Source: JAWLFI01 sp041685645
GTDB lineage: Bacteria > Bacteroidota > Bacteroidia > Chitinophagales > Saprospiraceae
Length of the DNA stretch: 12,751 nucleotides
Reading direction: 5' to 3'
Assembly: GCA_041685645.1 (NCBI GenBank)
Contig: JAWLFI010000067.1
Span: 1-12,751 of the forward strand
Shown: in pieces, positions 6,577 through 12,751 of the stretch
Layout: each line of letters begins with the position of its first letter
Position numbering within the stretch: the stretch's first letter is position 1
The notes under the pieces: generated by a model
What the model saw: only the letters and a program-made list of their open reading frames with translations
What the model was told of the DNA's origin: nothing
Databases searched by the model: none
Translations under genes and position numbers: made by a program

Positions 6577-8382
6577 ATGGACTTATCAGTAATCATTGTT
6601 AGTTTTAATGTCAGACATTTTTTAGACCAGGCGATTTCTTCAGTTCAGGCGTCCGAGTGCAATTTCGATTACGAAATTATCGTAGTGGATAATGGATCGA
6701 CGGATGACTCAGTTGAATGGGTGAACAAGGAATTCCCCGATGTGCAGATTTATGATCTGGGTAGTAATCTGGGGTTTGCCAAGGCTAATAATTTTGCTGC
6801 TTCAAAAGCAAAGGGAGAGCATATTCTTTTGCTTAATCCGGATACTATTCTTCAAAAGGATAGTCTTCAGGTTTGCTATGATTTTTTGACCTCTCACGAT
6901 TCAGTGGGGGCTGTAGCACTTAGAATGTTTGATGGTAGGGGGCAATATTTGCCGGAATCAAAACGAGGTTTTCCCGGGCCGTGGACTTCCTTTTGTAAGA
7001 TTACCGGTCTCAATGATTTGTTTCCCCATTCAAAAATTTTCAACTATTATTATTTGGGACATATGTCCAGCGATAAAGATCAGGCGGTAGATGTGTTGAC
7101 AGGGGCATTTATGATGATGGATCGGCGACGATACTTGGACATGGGTGGCCTGGATGAGGATTTCTTTATGTACGGTGAGGATATCGATTTGTGTTATCGT
7201 CTGAATGAAGCGGGATATCAAAATCACTATTTGGCTTCCAGCTCTATCATTCATTTTAAAGGTGAAAGCACGACAAAGGACTCATTACATTATATAAAGA
7301 CGTTCTACAGTGCCATGAGTATATACGCCGGTAAGCATTACAACAGGCACGTGTTAGCCATACTCAGTATTTTGATTCAAGGGGCTATTTATACCCGGGC
7401 AGGATTGGCTATTGTATTCCAAAAAGTCAAGCATTGGAGAGCTTCCCTCTTTTCCTTTCTATTTATTTTCATCGGTTTAATTCTCGGCCATTATGTTACT
7501 CATGATGAGTGGTACTTAGACTACCGTTTTTTTCTACCTCCACTGCTATTCACCCTATTGTGGCAATGGTGGAGTCTTGGAGATGAACACTGGTGCTGGT
7601 GGTCTCAATTTAAGGGCTGGTTAATCGGAAGTTTGGTATTGGCTCCGATGGTAATTAGTTCGAGTTCACCATTATGGACTGTATCTATTCTTCTTGCCTT
7701 TCTTTCATTCATTTTACAGGCGCTTTTGCAAAAAACGCCAATATTTTTACCCAATTTAAGAGAAAATCAAAAGGCCGGAGTATTTTCTGAAGGCGCTGGC
7801 GCAAAAGCGATTAAGAAATTATTAGATCAAGTGCCCCCGGAAAATCGAGTTACAAGTATTAGGATACTGAGCAGAACAATGGCGAATAATCCGAAGGATG
7901 ATGACTCTTGTCGGGAGTATATTTTCGATCCCGGATATTTCCAATGGTCTGATATCGTACGTTGGATTATTGGCAGAGGGAAGGGAAAAACCAACAGGAT
8001 TCTATCCAGAGATCGGAAAACACTAATCACTAGTCGGTCTAAGAATGAGTCGGCTATTTTGGTAGATAGGGAGTATATAGAGCGGAGTGCCTGGTCTAGA
8101 GCCACTCGAAAAAGAAGATGGCATGACATCGGATTTTCACTATGTATTTTATTCTTGTCTCCAGTCATTAGCTTGGTGTACGGCATTCAAGGTGTAAAAA
8201 AAGCGATAGCATTTATTTTGTCCCATAGCGCATGGACTCCTCATTTGAAAGCGACCAGTTCTCCGGAAAGTCATATTCAGGGTCAATCAATGACCGCTGG
8301 AGAGCGCAGAAACATTATAGATAGCCGGGTTTATAGTTTTCGGAGGTATCAGGAGATCCTATGGCAAGAGTTCAAGCCTTAA
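6577..8382 (+). CDS. Family 2 glycosyltransferase with membrane segments and an unassigned C-terminal domain
   Basis: Residues 1 to about 245 form a GT-A fold of family 2, like rhamnosyltransferases of the WbbL type: IIVVDNGSTDDS (34-45), NLGFAKANN (64-72), LLLNPDT (84-90) as the DxD-like metal site, LTGAFMMMDRR (174-184) and the acid motif GEDIDLCYR (200-208). Several hydrophobic segments follow at about 258-278, 289-307, 317-331, 348-366 and 368-385. A soluble stretch (about 398-510) then includes REYIFDPGYFQWSDIVRWI and LITSRSKNESAILVD, followed by a last membrane segment (516-536) and a polar tail. It probably adds a sugar to a lipid-linked or surface polysaccharide at the inner membrane; donor and acceptor are unknown. 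I chose the ATG at 6577, two bases after the recR stop; a GTG at 6571 overlaps that stop and would add two residues. The product is 601 residues, about twice a simple GT2. Confidence 0.92.
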   Translation: MDLSVIIVSFNVRHFLDQAISSVQASECNFDYEIIVVDNGSTDDSVEWVNKEFPDVQIYDLGSNLGFAKANNFAASKAKGEHILLLNPDTILQKDSLQVCYDFLTSHDSVGAVALRMFDGRGQYLPESKRGFPGPWTSFCKITGLNDLFPHSKIFNYYYLGHMSSDKDQAVDVLTGAFMMMDRRRYLDMGGLDEDFFMYGEDIDLCYRLNEAGYQNHYLASSSIIHFKGESTTKDSLHYIKTFYSAMSIYAGKHYNRHVLAILSILIQGAIYTRAGLAIVFQKVKHWRASLFSFLFIFIGLILGHYVTHDEWYLDYRFFLPPLLFTLLWQWWSLGDEHWCWWSQFKGWLIGSLVLAPMVISSSSPLWTVSILLAFLSFILQALLQKTPIFLPNLRENQKAGVFSEGAGAKAIKKLLDQVPPENRVTSIRILSRTMANNPKDDDSCREYIFDPGYFQWSDIVRWIIGRGKGKTNRILSRDRKTLITSRSKNESAILVDREYIERSAWSRATRKRRWHDIGFSLCILFLSPVISLVYGIQGVKKAIAFILSHSAWTPHLKATSSPESHIQGQSMTAGERRNIIDSRVYSFRRYQEILWQEFKP

Positions 8383-8411
8383 GTGCGATTCCCTCATCTT
8401 TAAAGAGATTT

Positions 8412-8461
8412 TTCAACTCTTGATTCACAGTAAGAAGTAATTCAGGGGGCTATGAGTTGAA
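8412..8461. repeat. Inverted repeat downstream of the glycosyltransferase
   Basis: TTCAACTC (8412-8419) and GAGTTGAA (8454-8461) are perfect complements separated by 34 bases. No T-run follows, so it is not a typical intrinsic terminator. It may be a weak 3' structure of the recR operon or chance. Confidence 0.35.
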
Positions 8462-8492
8462 GGATAGTCTGTTGTGATTCATAAACGATTAA

Positions 8493-8553
8493 ATATTATA
8501 AAAAAATGTAATATGTTCATCAATTTCTTTCATATTATACAAAAATGTCATAT
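8493..8553. repeat. Two 22-bp direct repeats upstream of the response regulator
   Basis: The segments 8493-8514 and 8532-8553 agree at 20 of 22 positions (ATATTATA, then an A-run, ATGT and ATAT). They differ only at two A/C positions and start 39 bases apart. The first copy is also an inverted repeat, ATATTA and TAATAT around ten bases. The second copy, with three extra bases, has ATTATA and TATAAT arms. This looks like a pair of protein-binding sites. The second copy lies in the spacer of the predicted promoter. Confidence 0.6.
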
Positions 8554-8558
8554 AATTG
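8528..8558 (+). promoter_or_regulatory. Predicted promoter of the response regulator gene
   Basis: TTTC (8528-8531) and TATAATTG (8551-8558) lie 19 bases apart. Each box differs by one base from the Bacteroidota -33 TTTG / -7 TAnnTTTG pattern. The start of transcription would be near 8565, about 20 bases before the ATG. The 22-bp repeat at 8532-8553 fills the spacer. The region is very AT-rich, so a chance match is possible. Confidence 0.35.
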
Positions 8559-8584
8559 TGATTGTAAATAAGTAATAGAAAGGT

Positions 8585-9874
8585 ATGGCAAAGTCAAAAG
8601 TAGAAGCAACGATTCTCATCGTTGATGATGAAAAGAGTATCCGTAGAGCGTTGCGAGAAGTATTGGAGTTTCAGAACTACGCAGTAGAAGAGGCTGCTGA
8701 TGGCATGGAGTGCGTGGTGAAAGTCAAGCAAAAGAAATACGATGTTGTGATTTTGGACATCAAGATGCCGAAGATGGACGGTATGGAAGCCCTGGAACGC
8801 ATTCAGGTGATATCTCCCGAGTCTGCGGTAATCATGATATCCGGGCATGGAACAATAGACACTGCTGTAGAGGCGGTAAAGATGGGCGCTTTTGATTTTA
8901 TTTCCAAGCCGCCTGATTTGAATCGGTTCCTGATAACGGTTAGAAATGCACTGGAGAAGTCTACTTTAGTAACAGAGACTAAGATATTGAAGAACAAGGT
9001 GTGCAAAAGTGGAGTTCAGGAGATCATCGGTGAATCTGAGTGTATTCAGGAGATCAAGAAGAATATAGATCGCGTGGCGCCAACAGAGGCCAGGGTATTG
9101 ATAACCGGAAAAAACGGCACGGGAAAAGAGTTAGTTGCTCGTTGGATGCATGCCAAATCTCAGCGATCTGACAAAGCATTAGTTGAAGTGAATTGTGCCG
9201 CTATTCCCTCTGAGTTGATCGAGAGTGAGTTATTTGGCCATGAGAAGGGATCATTTACATCAGCAGTGAAACAACGCATCGGAAAATTTGAACAAGCTAA
9301 TCAGGGCACTTTGTTTTTAGATGAGGTAGGAGATATGAGTTTATCGGCTCAGGCGAAAGTCCTTCGCGCATTACAGGAAAGTCGTATTACCCGCGTTGGA
9401 GGTGACAAAGAAATTAAGGTGGATGTTCGCGTTGTAGCGGCGACCAATAAAAACTTATTGAAAGAGATTGAGGAGGGGAATTTCAGAGAGGACTTGTATC
9501 ATAGATTAGCGGTTATTATTATCGACGTCCCCCCATTGCAAGAGAGAAGAGAGGATATCCCGGCGCTAGTCGACCACTTTACCACGGAAATATGCAAGGA
9601 GTACGGCATCAACAAAAAGAAATATGCTAAGAAAGCGATTTCGGCATTGCAGGATTTGGAGTGGACGGGCAATATTAGAGAGTTGAGGAATGTAATTGAG
9701 CGCCTGATCATACTCAGTGGCAAAGTGGTGTCTGATAAAGATGTAGCGGCATATGTAAGTCCGCAGTCCACCACTCGCTCGCGGTTTAAGGAGTTATTTA
9801 GTGAGTTTGACACCATAAGCGAAGTCAAAGAATATATTGAACAAGAGTATAAGAATTACGTTTCAGAGGATTAA
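8585..9874 (+). CDS. NtrC-type sigma-54 response regulator lacking a C-terminal DNA-binding domain
   Basis: The 429 residues start with a receiver domain (about 8-125): acidic pair D14/D15, phospho-acceptor D58 in VILDIKMPKMDG, S86 and K108. A sigma-54-activator AAA+ domain follows (about 145-385): Walker A GKNGTGKE (175-182), the sigma-contact loop GSFTSA (222-227) in place of GAFTGA, Walker B GTLFLDEVGD (D246/E247), arginine-finger region REDLYHRL (301-308) and sensor II GNIRELRN (362-369). NtrC-type proteins normally end with a Fis-type helix-turn-helix. Here the chain stops about 40 residues after the AAA+ domain, at VKEYIEQEYKNYVSED, and no HTH is visible. A terminator comes directly after the stop, so this looks like a natural end rather than a frameshift. 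No cognate kinase is in the window. It may activate transcription without binding an enhancer, as known for Helicobacter FlgR. The start is supported by AAAGG six bases upstream. Confidence 0.95.
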   Translation: MAKSKVEATILIVDDEKSIRRALREVLEFQNYAVEEAADGMECVVKVKQKKYDVVILDIKMPKMDGMEALERIQVISPESAVIMISGHGTIDTAVEAVKMGAFDFISKPPDLNRFLITVRNALEKSTLVTETKILKNKVCKSGVQEIIGESECIQEIKKNIDRVAPTEARVLITGKNGTGKELVARWMHAKSQRSDKALVEVNCAAIPSELIESELFGHEKGSFTSAVKQRIGKFEQANQGTLFLDEVGDMSLSAQAKVLRALQESRITRVGGDKEIKVDVRVVAATNKNLLKEIEEGNFREDLYHRLAVIIIDVPPLQERREDIPALVDHFTTEICKEYGINKKKYAKKAISALQDLEWTGNIRELRNVIERLIILSGKVVSDKDVAAYVSPQSTTRSRFKELFSEFDTISEVKEYIEQEYKNYVSED

Positions 9875-9892
9875 TAATTTATTGTATTTTCG
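9861..9892 (+). promoter_or_regulatory. Predicted promoter of the LOG-family gene
   Basis: TTTC (9861-9864) and TATTTTCG (9885-9892), 20 bases apart, each differ by one base from the Bacteroidota -33/-7 pattern, and a C follows the -7 box as is common. The first box overlaps the end of the regulator gene. Transcription from here would place the hairpin at 9902-9918 at the very 5' end of the LOG mRNA. Confidence 0.38.
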
Positions 9893-9901
9893 CATTTCGA
9901 C

Positions 9902-9924
9902 ACCCGCCAAGAGCGGGTTTTTTT
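9902..9924 (+). terminator. Rho-independent terminator after the response regulator
   Basis: ACCCGC (9902-9907) pairs with GCGGGT (9913-9918) around a CAAGA loop, followed by a run of T to 9924. It ends eight bases before the LOG start codon, so it also lies in the leader of that gene. Confidence 0.88.
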
Positions 9925-9931
9925 ATCTCTA

Positions 9932-10666
9932 ATGAAAAGCATTATGGAAGAAGGAAATAAAAACAAGCAGCACAAGGAGCAGAGGAAGTGGAATCAGTTT
10001 AAGGCTGAAAATTCCTGGACGATGTTCAAGGTAATTTCAGAGTTTGTTGATGGTTTTGACACATTGAATAGACTGGGGCCATGTATCTCGATATTTGGAT
10101 CGGCGCGAACCTTGCCCGACAGCAAGTATTATCAGATCGCAGTAGATGTGGCAAAAAACCTTACTGATGAAGGTTTTGGCGTAATAACAGGTGGCGGACC
10201 CGGCATTATGGAAGCGGGGAATAAAGGGGCATTTCAAAACAGCGGAATGAGCGTTGGACTAAACATTAATTTGCCCTTTGAGCAATCGAACAACGATTTT
10301 ATCGATCCGGATAAAATTCTCAATCACAAGTATTTTTTTGTTCGCAAGGTCATGTTTGTGAAGTATGCACAGGGTTTTGTTGTATTGCCCGGAGGATTTG
10401 GAACGATGGATGAAATGTTTGAGGTGTTAACTTTGATACAAACCAAGAAAATCAGTGCAGTTCCCATCGTTTTGATAGGTACTTCATACTGGTCGGGTTT
10501 ATTTGATTGGGTAAAAAGCACCATGCTAGAGACAGAAGGAAATATCAACGCGACGGACTTAGAGTTGTTTTCTATTACAGATGATGCAGTCGAGGCCGTA
10601 TCTATTATCAAGAACTTTTACGAAGGCGACAAATCCCATGCTTTAGAGCCGAATTACGAGTTGTAA
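9932..10666 (+). CDS. LOG-family protein (TIGR00730-type nucleotide 5'-monophosphate phosphoribohydrolase)
   Basis: LOG-family enzymes remove the base from nucleoside 5'-monophosphates, giving free base and ribose 5-phosphate; plant LOG and some bacterial members release active cytokinins, and many databases label them 'lysine decarboxylase-like'. The 244 residues show the Rossmann-like fold with IFGSART (54-60), GGGPGIMEAGNKGA (87-100), the FFVRKVMFVKYAQ segment (135-147) with the conserved Arg-Lys, and the signature PGGFGTMDE (153-161). The N-terminal 25 residues are polar and Lys/Glu-rich. A second in-frame ATG at 9944 would shorten the protein by four residues; the T-rich stretch before 9932 gives no ribosome-site clue. 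It follows the regulator's terminator closely and converges on the porin gene with an 18-base gap and no hairpin between them. The physiological substrate is not decidable here. Confidence 0.94.
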   Translation: MKSIMEEGNKNKQHKEQRKWNQFKAENSWTMFKVISEFVDGFDTLNRLGPCISIFGSARTLPDSKYYQIAVDVAKNLTDEGFGVITGGGPGIMEAGNKGAFQNSGMSVGLNINLPFEQSNNDFIDPDKILNHKYFFVRKVMFVKYAQGFVVLPGGFGTMDEMFEVLTLIQTKKISAVPIVLIGTSYWSGLFDWVKSTMLETEGNINATDLELFSITDDAVEAVSIIKNFYEGDKSHALEPNYEL

Positions 10667-10684
10667 GTCATGGCGTTTTGCAAT

Positions 10685-12613
10685 TTACCCGTTGAGACTC
10701 CATCGCAAGGCCAGTCTGAAACTGAAGGGGTTAGAGGGCTGTCGATAGTGTGTATAGAAACGGGTGGGGTCGATAAAGGTATTCAGGTTTTCGAGTCGAA
10801 GCAGTACGTGAAAACTCTGCACATCGAAGGCGAAGAAATAATCAAGTAAAAAAGGGGTACTGTCGAAGGGCGCATCGGCAACCGTAAAAAAGCTTCCATA
10901 AAAGGGTTGATATTGAGGGGCGGTAAAATTGAGATAGTGTCTCAACTCTAGTCCGGTCCTGATATGCATTCGGTTTTTAAAAATTTTCGTATTCAGAAAT
11001 AATGAGTGACGTCCCTGCCACTCGGGCAGTGGAAGCTGAGATTGGTCCATCAATTGGTAGGCGATGGAGTTTTCGTTGACGAGGCTTTTCCATTGCCAGC
11101 GATGTTTGACTTTTAATTGTAGGAGGTTGAGGTTGGTAATATTTGGGGTCAGTTGATTGCGCACCCAATACCTAAAGTTATCGATATTGTGATAGAAGGC
11201 CTCTGCTTCTATGTTTAGCGGGGAGATATGCAATTGTCCTCCGATTTTATTGTGGAAAATATTCGAGCCAGACGCTGAATACAAAACATCTCCTCTCAGA
11301 TATAATCTGCGTTCAACGAGGTCTGGAACGAAGGATGAAGAGCTGTAAATTCCTTTGAGGGAAAAGTTATCATTTCCCGCTGTTATTTCTCCGTTTAGTT
11401 TATATTCCGGTTGATTATCTTGAGCACCAAAGTGAGCATCTGCATGAAGGGTCAACTGACTTGAAAGCTGCAAATTTAAACGACTAAAGGCGTACCACTC
11501 GATAAATTGATCCTGAATGGGTTCTTGATCTAATGACAGATAGTTGATCTCAAGTCCAGCGGAATAGTCCAGGACCTCACTGGATTCTTTTGAAAACTCA
11601 AACTTATTGCTCCACTTTGACCAACGGATAAACTGTCGAAGTCCTCTTTCGTCAATGAAAAGCGGTCCATAGGCTTCCGGATTGGGGTCAGTATCAAAAA
11701 CCTTAAGGTAGGAATTATCCAATTTTGAGTGGATGATCCAACTGTCTATAAAGGAAATGGATGTGGGCTGGTAGTTGAAATGAGCGGAGTAAGAACGCTT
11801 TTGGTGTCTATTTTCAGCAGTAGTTGTAAAAACTGGGATATTAGATCCAATGCTCGCCAAATCTGCACCGAAAAGAGAGTCGGTAGTTATGCCGTTGTTG
11901 TATTGATCTTGAATTACATTGGAACTATAGCCCAGGGTGAGCTGGCTATTTTTTCCTGCATAATGGTAACCCATTGCCAGGGCAGTATGCAGGGCTCTTT
12001 GGGAGTTTAACTGTCCGGTGTTATTGATTCTTCGGTAATTGATGCTGACGTATTGATTGCCGAAACGCGTTCCAAAATTCGCCTCCGTTTGCGTCTCTAC
12101 CTGAGAAGCTCCCTGTGCATAAAAGACATCTGTATAAGCTACTTCAGATTCGTAGAAGGGTAATGTATCCAAATCAATTTTATATGCCTGGTAGGCGCGG
12201 TGACCGACTTCGAAGCCTGTATTTACGGGCATTTCGTAATAGGTAGGTAATACCGGGCTTCCCACATAACCACCTGTGAGGTTTCCTATATCTACATTTC
12301 GCCTGGCTGGGTCGTACTGCAGATATTCAGGACCAAAAATGGTATCCACTATGGTTTTATCCGGTTTTCGGGAGGTGGGATAAAACACCCGAATGGTTTT
12401 CCCCGGGTCAAAAATAAAGGGGTTTTCGTGTTGAATTGTATCTGTAGCTGCTGTATCAAGTGCTGCTTCGGAGTCTTCATCTTCGAGTGACTGGCTGGCA
12501 AGTAGCACGGGAATTAGCAAGAGAAAGAAGGGGAGGAGGTAACGCCAAAATTCCCTCCTCCTTGCCGGAATGATGAGTTGGGGTGCGGAAGTTGTGCGGG
12601 GATGCTGACTCAA
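10685..12613 (-). CDS. Putative outer-membrane porin of the Bacteroidota type
   Basis: The 642-residue product starts with an export signal: a basic stretch ARRREFWR (17-24), a hydrophobic core (25-39, YLLPFFLLLIPVLLA) and likely cleavage near ALAS-like LLASQ. The region before it is unusually long. An acidic, Thr-rich segment (about 43-62) follows. Then come motifs I associate with the Bacteroidota putative porin family (Pfam Porin_10, from memory): NVDIGNLTGGYVGSPVLPTYY (about 105-125), DTLPFYESEVAYTDVFYAQG, then QxxxNFGTRFGNQYVSINYRR. The rest is a long series of alternating polar and aromatic strands, as in a beta-barrel, ending FRLALRWSLNG. It would sit in the outer membrane; the solute is unknown. 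No in-frame ATG later in the signal is available as an alternative start. A TonB-dependent receptor is unlikely, because there is no plug domain and the length is short. Confidence 0.85.
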   Translation of the reverse strand: MSQHPRTTSAPQLIIPARRREFWRYLLPFFLLLIPVLLASQSLEDEDSEAALDTAATDTIQHENPFIFDPGKTIRVFYPTSRKPDKTIVDTIFGPEYLQYDPARRNVDIGNLTGGYVGSPVLPTYYEMPVNTGFEVGHRAYQAYKIDLDTLPFYESEVAYTDVFYAQGASQVETQTEANFGTRFGNQYVSINYRRINNTGQLNSQRALHTALAMGYHYAGKNSQLTLGYSSNVIQDQYNNGITTDSLFGADLASIGSNIPVFTTTAENRHQKRSYSAHFNYQPTSISFIDSWIIHSKLDNSYLKVFDTDPNPEAYGPLFIDERGLRQFIRWSKWSNKFEFSKESSEVLDYSAGLEINYLSLDQEPIQDQFIEWYAFSRLNLQLSSQLTLHADAHFGAQDNQPEYKLNGEITAGNDNFSLKGIYSSSSFVPDLVERRLYLRGDVLYSASGSNIFHNKIGGQLHISPLNIEAEAFYHNIDNFRYWVRNQLTPNITNLNLLQLKVKHRWQWKSLVNENSIAYQLMDQSQLPLPEWQGRHSLFLNTKIFKNRMHIRTGLELRHYLNFTAPQYQPFYGSFFTVADAPFDSTPFLLDYFFAFDVQSFHVLLRLENLNTFIDPTRFYTHYRQPSNPFSFRLALRWSLNG

Positions 12614-12642
12614 AGGCTGTTTTCTTCGGTTAAGGGCTGCTG

Positions 12643-12674
12643 TAAAGGTACAATATTATGAAAGGTGACGGAAA
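12643..12674 (-). promoter_or_regulatory. Predicted porin promoter
   Basis: On the minus strand TTTC (12674-12671) is followed after 20 bases by TACCTTTA (12650-12643), one mismatch per box from the Bacteroidota -33/-7 pattern. It would give a leader of about 20 bases before the ATG at 12613. Seen by eye only. Confidence 0.35.
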
Positions 12675-12690
12675 GGAGTTGGATTGAGAA

Positions 12691-12750
12691 TTACAAATAT
12701 TTTTGAATGCTGCTGATTGATGTGAGGGCTTTCAGTTCGCGTTCGTTTAT
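12691..12750 (-). CDS. Possible C-terminal tail of an unidentified minus-strand gene (truncated by window)
   Basis: On the minus strand one frame reads INERELKALTSISSIQKYL and stops with TAA at 12693-12691. Its composition, with a plausible amphipathic helix, looks more like a real protein end than the other frames do. Only 19 residues are visible and I do not recognise them. If real, this gene lies 77 bases upstream of the porin and in the same direction. Confidence 0.3.
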   Translation of the reverse strand: MNERELKALTSISSIQKYL

Positions 12751-12751
12751 T

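Noticed and set aside
8361..8377. TGGCA...GC sequence resembling a sigma-54 -24/-12 promoter before the response regulator
   Set aside because: The GG and GC elements are 11 bases apart instead of 10, the -12 TTGC is not matched, and the site lies inside the glycosyltransferase coding end.
10667..10684. Terminator between the convergent LOG and porin genes
   Set aside because: The 18-base gap and its flanks contain no hairpin with a T-run, so no terminator is claimed. The 17-base gap after murF is similarly empty.
11729..12010. 93-residue plus-strand frame inside the porin gene
   Set aside because: It is antisense to continuous porin coding sequence and shows no recognisable motif.
1..12751. 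Phage, transposon, CRISPR, toxin-antitoxin or other defence system
   Set aside because: No direct-repeat array, transposase, integrase, restriction enzyme or small paired genes were seen; all large frames are assigned to chromosomal-type genes.

Overview
The window looks like ordinary chromosomal DNA from a member of the Bacteroidota. The signs are the C-terminal end of a GldJ-type gliding/type IX secretion lipoprotein, a Bacteroidota-type putative porin, a Bacteroidota-style degenerate arginase-fold protein, and promoter-like motifs near the TTTG / TAnnTTTG pattern known for that phylum. The relationship looks closer to Saprospiria-like environmental lineages than to gut Bacteroides, but this is a guess. 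I see no phage genes, transposases, CRISPR arrays, tRNAs or rRNAs.

Layout from left to right. The 3' end of gldJ (+) is followed by a strong terminator and then murF (+), which converges on a degenerate arginase/formimidoylglutamase-like gene (-). That gene diverges from a Glu/Leu-type amino-acid dehydrogenase (+) across an 83-bp gap. The dehydrogenase converges on pdhC (-, pyruvate dehydrogenase E2), with a shared hairpin terminator between them. pdhC diverges from recR (+), which is closely coupled to a large membrane glycosyltransferase (+). Then come a sigma-54-type response regulator (+) with a repeat-containing promoter region, a LOG-family nucleotide phosphoribohydrolase (+), and a convergent outer-membrane porin (-). 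A possible tail of another minus-strand gene lies at the right edge. Coding density is high and no gap without a gene exceeds 300 bases.

Most genes are housekeeping: cell wall (murF), central carbon (pdhC), nitrogen (dehydrogenase), DNA repair (recR) and envelope (glycosyltransferase, porin, gldJ). They do not form one obvious pathway, and I do not see a clear new multi-gene system.

The points most worth a second look are four. The sigma-54-type regulator ends before the Fis-type DNA-binding domain that relatives normally carry, and two near-identical 22-bp AT-rich repeats lie in its promoter region. The arginase-fold protein has lost its metal ligands. The pdhC linker is highly charged and contains 9-residue tandem repeats. 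The glycosyltransferase has an unassigned C-terminal domain.
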